A stretch of 64,000 nucleotides of DNA from Patulibacter sp. SYSU D01012 (GTDB lineage: Bacteria; Actinomycetota; Thermoleophilia; Solirubrobacterales; Solirubrobacteraceae): NCBI RefSeq assembly GCF_017916475.1, contig NZ_JAFMTB010000002.1:682001-746000 (forward strand), read 5' to 3'. The notes beneath the pieces were generated by a model. That model was given only the letters and a program-made list of their open reading frames with translations. It was not told the DNA's origin and searched no databases. Of this stretch, positions 35,901 to 43,837 are shown piece by piece. How positions within the stretch are numbered: position 1 is the stretch's first letter; the number at the start of each line of letters is the position of its first letter. The position numbers and the translations under genes were made by a program.

Positions 35901-36402
35901 GGCCGGACCAGACGGCGTCGATGCACGCCGTCACGCGCGCCCCGACGCGGTCGAGATCCAGCGGGGCGCCGTCGGGGCCGAGGACGCCGAAGTCCTGCAG
36001 CCACACCTCGTCGGGACCGTGCAGGCGGGCGGTGCGCTCCTCGACGACGTGCAGGCCCAGGTCGGCCAGGATCGGCATCGCGCGCGCCAGCCGCACCCGC
36101 GGGCCGCGGCGCACGAACGCGATGCGGGTCAGCCGCTCGCCGTCCGGCGTCGTCTCCTCCTTCGCGGCGACGACGAGGTCCTGCGCGTCGTCGTCGCCCA
36201 GGCGGTCGAGCGCGACGATGTCGCGGGCCGCGGCCTCGGGCGCCACGCCGGCGCGGTACGTCGTCGGCAGGCGGCCCGCCCAGCGGCGGGCGAGCGCCGC
36301 GCCGGCGCGCTTGCCGACCAGGCCGCCGAGGACCGCCTGCACGCGGTCCTCCCAGGCCTGCGCCAGCTGGTCGATCTCGCGGGGGTCCTCGGTCGTGGCC
36401 AT
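32995..36402 (-). CDS. NAD-dependent glutamate dehydrogenase, short large-type
   Basis: Converts glutamate to 2-oxoglutarate and ammonia with NAD, mainly catabolic. The protein has 1135 residues. The hallmark core is present: [45 protein letters not shown], then [15 protein letters not shown] and [19 protein letters not shown]. The C-terminal helical half ([19 protein letters not shown] and on) matches the bacterial large enzymes. Those usually have about 1600 residues, so most of the N-terminal ACT-like region is missing; this is closer to the 115-kDa class. The ATG lies 8 bases from a TACGGT -10. Confidence 0.93.
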   Translation of the reverse strand: [1135 protein letters not shown]

Positions 36403-36410
36403 GCACGCCG

Positions 36411-36416
36411 ACCGTA
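36411..36416 (-). promoter_or_regulatory. -10 element TACGGT before glutamate dehydrogenase
   Basis: Minus-strand TACGGT, 8 bases before the ATG at 36402. Confidence 0.6.
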
Positions 36417-36566
36417 CCCGGGCGGTCGGCGCCCCATCCTGCCGGATCGCGGCGCGCCCCCCGGTCGCCGGATCCGGTCGGCGGACGGACCCCGGCGGAC
36501 GCGGAGGGCGGCCCACGCGGCCGCCGCCGGCCGCGGCGGACGGCGCGCCGCGTGGCGGGTCGCCGC

Positions 36567-36572
36567 TATCGT
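36567..36572 (+). promoter_or_regulatory. -10 element TATCGT
   Basis: TATCGT, 10 bases before the ATG at 36583; leader of only a few bases. Confidence 0.5.
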
Positions 36573-36582
36573 CCCGCCGCGA

Positions 36583-38130
36583 ATGCGCGCGCTGACGGTC
36601 CTGGTGTTCGTGGTCGGCGCGGGGAGCCTGGGGGCCGAGATGGCCGCCGCGCGCCTGCTCGCCCCGTACTTCGGCGACTCGACGATCATCTGGGCCAACA
36701 CGATCGGCGTGTGCCTGATCGCCCTCGCCGTCGGGCACTGGCTCGGCGGGCGGTTCGCCGACCGCCATCCCCACCTGACGGGGCTGCGCGTCCTCGTGCT
36801 GATCGCGGCCGCGCTGCTCGCCGTGGTGCCGCTCGTCGCGGGGCCGTTCCTGGACCTGGCGATCGAGGCGTTCGACCGCATCGAGGCCGGCGCGTTCGTC
36901 GGCTCGCTGCTGGGCATGCTCGTCCTCATCGCGCTGCCGCTCGTCCTGATCGGCGCGGCGACGCCGTGGGCCACGAAGCTCGCCGTGACCGACCTGGAGA
37001 CGACGGGCAGCACCGTCGGGCGCCTCGGCGCGCTCGGGACGGCCGGCAGCCTCGTCGGCACGTTCGTCTCGTCCCTGCTGCTGATCCCGTTCGTCGGCAG
37101 CCAGCGCACGTTCATCGTGCTCGCGCTGGCGATGGCGCTCGTGGCGGCCGTGGGCCTGCGCCGGCGGCTGTGGGTGGTCCCGGCGCTGATCGCGGCCGCG
37201 CTGCTGCTGCCGCCGGGCGTGACGAAGCCGGCGCAGGCCGACGACCGCGTGCTCGACGAGGCGGAGACGCTCTACCAGTACGCGCGCGTCATCGAGCACC
37301 CCGTCCGCGACGGCACCGGCGCCCCGGTCGTCGAGCGCCGCCTCGAGCTCAACGAGGGCCAGGCGATCCACTCGGTCTGGCGCAAGGACACGGTCCTGAC
37401 CGGCAACTACTGGGACGCCTTCCAGGTGCTGCCGTTCGCCGTCGCCGACCCGGCGCGGGGCGACGCGCCGACCGCGCCGCCCCGCTCGATCGCGATGCTC
37501 GGCAACGCCGGCGGCACCGTGGCGCGGGCGGCGCTGCGCTTCTTCCCGCAGGTGCGCTTCGACGGCGTCGAGATCGACGGTCGCGTCAGCGAGATGGGGC
37601 GCCGCTGGCTCGGCATGCCCGACGACCCGCGCCTGCGCGTCCACACCGCGGACGCTCGGCCGTTCCTGCGCTCGGGCGGGGCGGGCGACGGCGAGGGCCG
37701 GTACGACCTGATCGGCGTCGACGCCTACCGCCAGCCCTACATCCCCTTCTACCTGACGACGAAGGAGTTCTTCGGCGAGGTGCGCGACCGGCTCACGCCG
37801 CGCGGCGCCGTCGTCGTCAACATCGGGCACCCCGAGGGCGACGACGCGCTCGAGCGGGCGCTGACGGCCACGATGCGCACGCACTTCCCCAGCGTCGTCC
37901 GCTGGCCCGTGACGGCGACGAACACGCTCGTGCTCGGCACCACGTCGCGGGCGTCCGCGGCCCGTCTGCGCGCCGCGGTCCCCACCCTGCCGGCGGAACT
38001 GCGCCCCGTCGCGGAGGCCGCCGCGGCCGAGCTCGGCGGTCCGCTCGGCGGGGGCCCGGTCTACACGGACGACCGCGCGCCCGTCGAGTGGCTCATCGAC
38101 GGCTCGATCGTCTCGTACGCGACGAAGTAG
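36583..38130 (+). CDS. Membrane-fused spermidine synthase-like protein
   Basis: The protein has 515 residues. The N-terminal half holds about seven membrane helices (VLVFVVGAGSLGAEMAAARLLAPYFG to about residue 220). The C-terminal half is a Rossmann-type domain like spermidine synthases: AMLGNAGGTVARAALRFFPQVRFDGVEIDGRVSEMGRRW, LRVHTADARPFLRS, and DLIGVDAYRQPYIPFYLTTKEFF. Fused proteins of this type are common in actinobacteria; their substrate is mostly unknown and polyamine synthesis is not proven. No speD is nearby. Confidence 0.85.
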   Translation: MRALTVLVFVVGAGSLGAEMAAARLLAPYFGDSTIIWANTIGVCLIALAVGHWLGGRFADRHPHLTGLRVLVLIAAALLAVVPLVAGPFLDLAIEAFDRIEAGAFVGSLLGMLVLIALPLVLIGAATPWATKLAVTDLETTGSTVGRLGALGTAGSLVGTFVSSLLLIPFVGSQRTFIVLALAMALVAAVGLRRRLWVVPALIAAALLLPPGVTKPAQADDRVLDEAETLYQYARVIEHPVRDGTGAPVVERRLELNEGQAIHSVWRKDTVLTGNYWDAFQVLPFAVADPARGDAPTAPPRSIAMLGNAGGTVARAALRFFPQVRFDGVEIDGRVSEMGRRWLGMPDDPRLRVHTADARPFLRSGGAGDGEGRYDLIGVDAYRQPYIPFYLTTKEFFGEVRDRLTPRGAVVVNIGHPEGDDALERALTATMRTHFPSVVRWPVTATNTLVLGTTSRASAARLRAAVPTLPAELRPVAEAAAAELGGPLGGGPVYTDDRAPVEWLIDGSIVSYATK

Positions 38131-38207
38131 CCGGCGCGGCGCGGAGCCGGCCGGGCGCTGGGCGCGGCGCGGCGGGCCTCGGCGCGCACCGCAGACCCAT
38201 CCATGCC

Positions 38208-38237
38208 TTGACGGGCATATGCCTCAGGCAGCATACT
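38208..38237 (+). promoter_or_regulatory. arsR promoter with overlapping operator palindromes
   Basis: TTGACG (38208-38213), 18 bases, CATACT (38232-38237), then 7 bases to the GTG. The alternative -10 TACTCT (38234-38239) is 5 bases away. Between the boxes are two perfect palindromes: GGCATATGCC (38214-38223) and TGCCTCAGGCA (38220-38230), a likely autoregulatory site. Confidence 0.7.
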
Positions 38238-38244
38238 CTGCGGC

Positions 38245-38583
38245 GTGGCCACCGACGCGACCTGGAGCGCCCTCGCCGACCCGCACCGCCGGGCGCTGCT
38301 CGGCGCCCTCCTCGACGGCGGGCACGCCGTCGGCGACCTGGTCGAGCGGCTCGGCCTGACGCAGCCCCAGGCGTCGAAGCACCTGCGCGTGCTGCGGGAC
38401 GCCGGGCTCGTCCGGGTCGAGCGCCGCGCGCAGCGCCGGATCTACACCGTGGACCCGGCGCCCATGGCGGACCTCGACGCGTGGCTGCAGCCCTACCGCC
38501 GCCTGTGGAACGCCCGGCTCGACGCGCTCGGCCGGCACCTCGACGCGCACCCCCGCGGCCCGGGCGACGCCCCCGACGCATGA
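38245..38583 (+). CDS. ArsR-family repressor
   Basis: Winged-helix regulator. The protein has 112 residues with ATWSALADPHRRALLGALLDGG, the recognition helix region LGLTQPQASKHLRVLRDAGLVRVERRAQRRIYTVD, and no cysteine pair for metals, so it belongs to the metal-free ArsR group often paired with SRPBCC proteins. GTG start. The neighbouring SRPBCC gene follows by 22 bases. Palindromes in the promoter suggest autorepression. Confidence 0.9.
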   Translation: MATDATWSALADPHRRALLGALLDGGHAVGDLVERLGLTQPQASKHLRVLRDAGLVRVERRAQRRIYTVDPAPMADLDAWLQPYRRLWNARLDALGRHLDAHPRGPGDAPDA

Positions 38584-38605
38584 GCGACCAGGAAGGACGA
38601 GGACG

Positions 38606-39127
38606 ATGAGCGAGGACCGCGGCACCTACGTCGAGCACGACGGCCGGCCGGCCGTCCGCTTCCGGCGGCACCTGGACCACCCGCCCGCACGCGTGTGGGC
38701 GGCGATCACGGCCCCGGACGAGCTGGCCCGCTGGTTCCCGTCCGGCGTGACCTACGAGCCCCACGCCGGCGCGGCGGTCACGTTCGCCGGCGACCCCCAC
38801 CTGCCGACGACGCAGGGCACGGTGCTCGCGTTCGACCCGCCCCACCGCTTCGCCTTCACCTGGGGCGGCGACGAGCTGCACCTGACCGTCGAGCCGGGCC
38901 CCGACGGCGGCGCGATCCTGACGCTGGTCAACGTGCTGGAGCGGCGCGACAGCGCGGCCCGCAACGCGACGGGCTGGACCGTCTGCCTGGGCGTCCTGGC
39001 CCGCGAGCTCGCCGGCGAGCGCACCACCGGGCCGCACGGCGACGACGTCCCGCCGTTCCGCCCGCTCTACGAGGCCTACGTCGCGGACGGGCTGCCGTCG
39101 GGCGCGCCCGTCCCGGGCGACGTCTGA
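38606..39127 (+). CDS. SRPBCC/AHSA1-family protein
   Basis: Ligand-binding helix-grip fold of the AHSA1 type. The protein has 173 residues: HLDHPPARVWAAITAPDELARWFPSGVTYEPHAG, FDPPHRFAFTWGGDELHLTVEPGPDGGAILTLVNVLE. The ligand is unknown. In an operon with the ArsR regulator, a frequent pairing in which the regulator controls the SRPBCC gene. An AAGGA lies 13 bases before the ATG, a little far. Confidence 0.88.
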   Translation: MSEDRGTYVEHDGRPAVRFRRHLDHPPARVWAAITAPDELARWFPSGVTYEPHAGAAVTFAGDPHLPTTQGTVLAFDPPHRFAFTWGGDELHLTVEPGPDGGAILTLVNVLERRDSAARNATGWTVCLGVLARELAGERTTGPHGDDVPPFRPLYEAYVADGLPSGAPVPGDV

Positions 39128-39224
39128 CCCGCGGGCGGGCCGCCGGTCGGCCGCGCCGCCCCGGGCCGCCGGCCGCTCCCGCCCTTCCGGGGTAGCGGGC
39201 CGCCCGACCGGGCACAGGGGTCCC

Positions 39225-40274
39225 ATGCCGACCCCCGACCTGCACCGCCCCTGGACCGCCGATCCGGACCGCTACGACGGCCGGATGCCCTACCGCCGCA
39301 CCGGCCGCAGCGGCCTGCAGCTGCCGGCGATCTCGCTCGGCCTGTGGCACAACTTCGGCGACCACGAGCCGTTCGCCGACCAGCGCGCGATCCTGCGCCG
39401 CGCGTTCGACCTGGGCGTCACGCACTTCGACCTGGCGAACAACTACGGCCCGCCGTACGGCTCGGCCGAGACGAACTTCGGCCGGATGCTGCGCGAGGAC
39501 CTGCGCCCGTACCGCGACGAGCTCGTGATCTCGACGAAGGCCGGCTGGGACATGTGGCCCGGCCCGTACGGCTTCCTCGGGTCGCGCAAGTACCTGCTCG
39601 CGTCGCTCGACCAGTCCCTCGAGCGGCTGGGCCTTGACCACGTCGACGTCTTCTACTCGCACCGCTTCGATCCGGACACGCCGCTCGAGGAGACCTGCGG
39701 CGCCCTGCACACCGCCGTCCAGCAGGGCAAGGCCCGCTACGTCGGCATCTCGTCGTACTCCGCCCGGCGCACCCGCGAGGCGGTGCGCATCCTCGAGGAC
39801 CTCGGCACGCCGCTGCTGATCCACCAGCCGTCCTACTCCATGCTCAACCGCTGGATCGAGGACGAGCTGCTGGACGCGCTGGCGGAGGAGGGCGTCGGGT
39901 CGATCGTCTTCACCCCCCTCGCCCAGGGGCTGCTGACGAACAAGTACCTGAACGGCGTGCCCGAGGGCTCCCGCGCGGCCCGCGACGAGGGGGTCGCCGC
40001 GCAGCTGACGGACGACAACGTGCGCCGGATCCGGGAGCTGAACGCCATCGCGGAGGGCCGCGGCCAGTCGCTGGCGCAGATGGCGATCGCCTGGACGCTG
40101 CGCGACCCGCGGGTGACCTCGTCGCTCATCGGCGCCAGCTCGGTGAAGCAGCTGGAGGACTCGCTCGGCGCGCTGCGGAACCTGGAGTTCGCGGACGACG
40201 AGCTCCGCGCGATCGACGAGCACGCGGTCGACGGCGGCGTGAACTGGTGGGCCGGGTCGGCCGAGCTGGAGTAG
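39225..40274 (+). CDS. Aldo-keto reductase (YghZ/Kv-beta-like)
   Basis: NADPH-dependent reductase. The protein has 349 residues. AKR catalytic residues appear in order: D in FDLANNYGPPYGSAE with the Tyr (NNYGP), Lys in ISTKAGWDMW, His in YSHRFDPDTP. The sequence MPYRRTGRSGLQLPAISLGLWHNFGD and the WDMWPGPYGFLGSRKYL block are typical of the L-glyceraldehyde-3-phosphate reductase (YghZ) branch. Cofactor site SSLIGASSVKQLEDSL. ATG at 39225 has no clear leaderless -10. Confidence 0.93.
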   Translation: MPTPDLHRPWTADPDRYDGRMPYRRTGRSGLQLPAISLGLWHNFGDHEPFADQRAILRRAFDLGVTHFDLANNYGPPYGSAETNFGRMLREDLRPYRDELVISTKAGWDMWPGPYGFLGSRKYLLASLDQSLERLGLDHVDVFYSHRFDPDTPLEETCGALHTAVQQGKARYVGISSYSARRTREAVRILEDLGTPLLIHQPSYSMLNRWIEDELLDALAEEGVGSIVFTPLAQGLLTNKYLNGVPEGSRAARDEGVAAQLTDDNVRRIRELNAIAEGRGQSLAQMAIAWTLRDPRVTSSLIGASSVKQLEDSLGALRNLEFADDELRAIDEHAVDGGVNWWAGSAELE

Positions 40275-40293
40275 CGCGCGGCGCCGGCCCGCG

Positions 40294-40989
40294 CTACCAG
40301 GGCAGCGGGCCGGCCGCCTCCATGAACGTGCCGGTGGGGTCGCCCGGCCCGAGCAGCGCGGCGCGCACGATCGGCTCGGCGCCCTCCTCCACCGTCAGGT
40401 GCCCGGCGTGGTCGTTCAGGTCGGTGGCGGTGAACCCGGGATTGACCGCCGTCACGCGCGCCCGCGGCAGCTCTTGCGCCAGCTTGACGGTCAGCATGTT
40501 CAGCGCCGCCTTCGACGCCGGGTAGGCCATCGGCAGGTAGCCGTGCTCCTGGCGCGCGGGATCGGTGGCGAGCGTCAGCGACGCCAGGCTGCTCGACACG
40601 TTCACCACCACCGGCGCCGGGGACGCCTGGAGCAGGTCCCACACCGCGATCGTCACCCGGGCCGGACCGACGACGTTCGTCTCGAGGATCCGCGACATCG
40701 CGGCCAGGTCGGTCCGGGGGAACGGCACGCCCATGCCGTCCGCGATGCCGGCGTTGTTGACGAGGACGTCCAGGCCGCCCGCCGCAGCGAGGGTGGCGGC
40801 CGCCGCGTCGACGCTCGCCTGGGAGGTCACGTCGAGCGCGACGTGCCGGGCTCCGAGGTCGCGGGCGGCGGCGGCGCCGGCGTCCGGGTCCCGCGCGCCG
40901 ATCCACACGTCGTGGCCGGCCTCGAGCAGGCGCCGGGCGGTCTCCCGGCCCAGGCCCTTGTTGGCGCCGGTGATGAGGGTGGTGGTCAT
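40294..40989 (-). CDS. Short-chain dehydrogenase/reductase
   Basis: NAD(P)-dependent SDR. The protein has 231 residues: TLITGANKGLGRETARRLL (TGxxxGxG), LDVLVNNAGIAD (NNAG), catalytic Ser in VVVNVSSSLASL, and YPASKAALNML where the usual YxxxK Tyr is at MAYPASK. Full length. The ATG at 40989 lies 101 bases from the divergent XRE regulator, which probably controls it. Confidence 0.93.
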   Translation of the reverse strand: MTTTLITGANKGLGRETARRLLEAGHDVWIGARDPDAGAAAARDLGARHVALDVTSQASVDAAAATLAAAGGLDVLVNNAGIADGMGVPFPRTDLAAMSRILETNVVGPARVTIAVWDLLQASPAPVVVNVSSSLASLTLATDPARQEHGYLPMAYPASKAALNMLTVKLAQELPRARVTAVNPGFTATDLNDHAGHLTVEEGAEPIVRAALLGPGDPTGTFMEAAGPLPW

Positions 40990-41090
40990 GGAGCCAGCGT
41001 GCGCCCCGGCCGACCGGGCCACAAGGGGCCGGCCGAGGCAGGTACCGCCAGGGCGACCTTCGCGCCGGCCCGGTGCGCGAGGATGGTCGG

Positions 41091-41930
41091 GTGTCGTCGC
41101 AGGAGCTCGGGACCACGATCCGCGCGTGGCGGGACCGCACGGACCCCGCGCAGGTCGGGATCGACCGCACGCGGCGCCGGCGGGTGCCGGGCCTCCGCCG
41201 GCAGGAGCTCGCCACGCTGGCGGGGCTCTCCGTGGAGTACCTCGCGCGGCTCGAGCAGGGCCGGGCGGCCCACCCGTCCGCCGCGGTCCTCGCGCCGCTC
41301 GCCCGGGCGCTGCGGCTGACGGACGCCGAGCGCGACCACCTCTTCCGCCTGGCGGGGCACGCCGCGCCGGTCGCCGGCGCGGCCGGCCGCCACGTCACGC
41401 CGCTGCTGCACCGCATCGTGGACCGGCTCGCGGGCGCCGCGGTCGCGGTCTTCGACGTGGAGTGGAACATCGTCCTGACGAACCCGCTCGCGGTCGCGCT
41501 GCTCGGGCCCGAGGCCACCGACCCGGGGCCGGACGGCAACGCCGTGCGGCGGCAGTTCCTGGGCGCCCCCACCCGCTTCGTCAGCGCGCCCGAGGACGAC
41601 CGAGCGTTCGAGACCGCGGTCGTCGCCGACCTGCGCTGGGCGTCGAGCCGCTACCCCGCAGACCGCGGGCTGGCGCAGCTCATCGCCGAGATGCGCGGGA
41701 CGAGCGACCGGTTCGACCGGCTCTGGGAGCGCGGCGAGGTCGCGCCCTTCGTCAGCTCCGCCAAGACGATCCGCCACCCCGAGGTCGGCGACGTCCGCGT
41801 GGCCTGCGACGTGCTCGCCGACGTCCGCACCGCGCTGCGGCTGACCGTCTACAGCGCCGAGCCGGACACGCCGGACGGTCGGGCGCTCGCGCTGCTCGGG
41901 GCCGTCGGCACCCAGGACCTGGCCCGCTGA
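41091..41930 (+). CDS. XRE-type regulator with MmyB-like ligand domain
   Basis: The protein has 279 residues. The helix-turn-helix lies at about 30-80 (VPGLRRQELATLAGLSVEYLARLEQGRAAHPSAAVLAPLARALRL), the canonical start of the MmyB-like group. The C-terminal MmyB PAS-like domain begins at VAVFDVEWNIVLTNPLAVALLG and includes RWASSRYPADRGLAQLI. These proteins often control a divergent SDR or reductase, as here. Ligand unknown. GTG start taken from the conserved N-terminal length. Confidence 0.9.
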   Translation: MSSQELGTTIRAWRDRTDPAQVGIDRTRRRRVPGLRRQELATLAGLSVEYLARLEQGRAAHPSAAVLAPLARALRLTDAERDHLFRLAGHAAPVAGAAGRHVTPLLHRIVDRLAGAAVAVFDVEWNIVLTNPLAVALLGPEATDPGPDGNAVRRQFLGAPTRFVSAPEDDRAFETAVVADLRWASSRYPADRGLAQLIAEMRGTSDRFDRLWERGEVAPFVSSAKTIRHPEVGDVRVACDVLADVRTALRLTVYSAEPDTPDGRALALLGAVGTQDLAR

Positions 41931-41954
41931 GCCCGCGCGGCCCCGGCCGCCCGG

Positions 41955-41960
41955 TACCGT
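41955..41960 (+). promoter_or_regulatory. -10 element TACCGT (leaderless)
   Basis: TACCGT, 7 bases before the ATG at 41968. Confidence 0.6.
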
Positions 41961-41967
41961 CGACCGC

Positions 41968-43077
41968 ATGAAGATCCGTGCCGCGGTGCTGGAGGAGTTC
42001 GGCGAGCCCCTCGTCGTGCAGGAGGTCGACCTCGCCGAGCCGAAGGCGGGCGAGGTGCTCGTGCGGCTGCACGCCTGCGGCGTCTGCCACACCGACATGT
42101 ACACGGCGTCGGGCGCCGATCCGACGGGCTACGCGCCGTGCGTCCTGGGCCACGAGGGCGCGGGCGTCGTCGAGCGGCTCGGGCCGGGCGTGGACTCGCT
42201 GGCGGTCGGCGACCACGTCGTCACGCTCTTCGCCCCCGAGTGCGGCGAGTGCCTGCACTGCCGCTCGGGCCGCACGAACCGCTGCCTGGCGATCCGCGAC
42301 GAGCAGGGCCGCGGGTACCTGCCCGACGGCACGACGCGGCTGTCCCGCGACGGCCAGGAGCTGCGCCACTTCATGGGCACCTCGACGTTCGCCGAGTACA
42401 CCGTGATGCCCGAGATCGCGCTGGCGAAGATCGACAAGGCCGCCCCGCTCGAGGGCGCCTCGATCTTCGCCTGCGGGCTCTCGACGGGCCTCGGCGCCGC
42501 GATCTACACGGCGGACGTCCAGCGGGGCAGCACCGTCGCGGTCTTCGGCTGCGGCCTGGTGGGCCTGGGCGCGGTCGCCGGCGCGCGGATCGCTGGCGCC
42601 GAGCGGATCATCGCGGTCGACCTGGCGGAGAACCGCCTGGAGATGGCCCGCCACCACGGCGCCACGCACCTCATCGACGGCGGGGCCCAGGACGCGGTGC
42701 AGGCGATCAAGGACCTGACGGACGGCTTCGGCGCGGACTACACGTTCGAGGCCACCGGCAACGTCCGCGTGATGCAGCAGTCCGTCGAGGCCGCGCGCGA
42801 GGCGTGGGGCCTGGCGACGATGATTGGCGTGGCGGGCAAGGGCGAGACGCTCGACATCGTCCCCCGCCTGCTCATCACGGGCCGCCGCGTGACCGGCTCG
42901 TCGTTCGGCGGCGTCCGCGGCCGCACGCAGGTGCCGCAGCTCGTCGACCGCTGGCTGCGCGGCGACGTCGACGTCCCGGCGCTGCTCTCGCACCGCATCA
43001 CCCTGGACCAGGTCAACCACGGGTTCGACCTGATGCACCACCAGGACGGCATCCGGTCGATCATCGACTTCTCCTGA
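41968..43077 (+). CDS. Zinc-dependent alcohol dehydrogenase, class III type
   Basis: Medium-chain dehydrogenase with NAD and zinc. The protein has 369 residues. Catalytic zinc ligands: CGVCHTD and GHEGAGVVE; structural zinc cysteines: ECGECLHCRSGRTNRC. Cofactor motif FGCGLVGLGAVAGARIAGA. The sequence LLITGRRVTGSSFGGVRGRTQVP resembles the formaldehyde/mycothiol-type enzymes of actinobacteria, but substrate cannot be read. Leaderless start. Followed 7 bases later by ung. Confidence 0.92.
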   Translation: MKIRAAVLEEFGEPLVVQEVDLAEPKAGEVLVRLHACGVCHTDMYTASGADPTGYAPCVLGHEGAGVVERLGPGVDSLAVGDHVVTLFAPECGECLHCRSGRTNRCLAIRDEQGRGYLPDGTTRLSRDGQELRHFMGTSTFAEYTVMPEIALAKIDKAAPLEGASIFACGLSTGLGAAIYTADVQRGSTVAVFGCGLVGLGAVAGARIAGAERIIAVDLAENRLEMARHHGATHLIDGGAQDAVQAIKDLTDGFGADYTFEATGNVRVMQQSVEAAREAWGLATMIGVAGKGETLDIVPRLLITGRRVTGSSFGGVRGRTQVPQLVDRWLRGDVDVPALLSHRITLDQVNHGFDLMHHQDGIRSIIDFS

Positions 43078-43084
43078 CCGCCGC

Positions 43085-43771
43085 GTGAGCACCGCTCCCG
43101 CGCCCGTCGACCTGGCGGAGAAGGTCCCCGACGCCTGGCGGCCGTACGTCGACCGCCAGGCGCTCGCGGGCGTCGAGGCGTTCCTCGGCGCCGAGGTCGC
43201 CGCCGGCCGGCGGATCCAGCCGCTGCGGGCGCAGGTGTTCCGCGCACTCGACCTCGTCGCGCCGCAGGACGTGCGCGTGGTGCTCTGCGGCCAGGACCCG
43301 TACCCGGGCCTGGGCGTGCCGATGGGCCTGGCGTTCTCGGTCCCGCCCGAGGCGCCGATCCCCGGATCGCTGCGCAACCTGTTCGCCGAGCTGCAGCAGG
43401 ACGTCGGCGTGCCGGCCCCGGCCAGCGGCGACCTGACCCCGTGGGCGCGGCACGGGATGCTGCTGCTCAACGCGACGCTGACGGTGCGCCCCGGCGAGCC
43501 GGCGTCGCACGCGCGCTGCGGCTGGCAGGACGTGACGTTCGGCCTGCTGCGACGGCTGGCGGAGGAACGGCGCGGGCTCGTCTTCCTGGCGCTCGGCCGC
43601 CACGCCCAGGGCGTCGTGTCGCGGCTGCCGCTCGACGGTCACCGCGTGGTCGAGGCGGCGCACCCCTCCCCCATGTCGGCCCGGCTGTTCCACGGCTCGC
43701 GGCCGTTCAGCCGCACGGACGCGGCGCTCGTCGAGCTGGGCGGCGCCCCGTTCGACTGGCGCCTGGCGTAG
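43085..43771 (+). CDS. ung: Uracil-DNA glycosylase
   Basis: Removes uracil from DNA, first step of base excision repair. The protein has 228 residues. The water-activating motif is VVLCGQDPYPGLGVPMGLAFSV with the catalytic Asp, then LLNATLTV and the C-terminal AAHPSPMSARLFHGSRPFSRTDAAL (catalytic His). Family 1 length. GTG start; closely follows the alcohol dehydrogenase, perhaps in one transcript. Confidence 0.97.
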   Translation: MSTAPAPVDLAEKVPDAWRPYVDRQALAGVEAFLGAEVAAGRRIQPLRAQVFRALDLVAPQDVRVVLCGQDPYPGLGVPMGLAFSVPPEAPIPGSLRNLFAELQQDVGVPAPASGDLTPWARHGMLLLNATLTVRPGEPASHARCGWQDVTFGLLRRLAEERRGLVFLALGRHAQGVVSRLPLDGHRVVEAAHPSPMSARLFHGSRPFSRTDAALVELGGAPFDWRLA

Positions 43772-43795
43772 CGGCGGGACGCCCGGTCCCGCCGC
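43771..43795. terminator. First hairpin between ung and pckG
   Basis: Perfect 10-bp stem GCGGCGGGAC / GTCCCGCCGC with loop GCCCG, between convergent genes. Confidence 0.6.
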
Positions 43796-43804
43796 CCGGC
43801 GCGC

Positions 43805-43830
43805 GTGCCGCCGGCCGGAGCCGGCGGCAC
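43805..43830. terminator. Second hairpin between ung and pckG
   Basis: Perfect 11-bp stem GTGCCGCCGGC / GCCGGCGGCAC with tetraloop CGGA, just past the pckG stop. Together with the first hairpin it likely ends transcription from both sides. Confidence 0.65.
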
Positions 43831-43837
43831 GGGGCGC

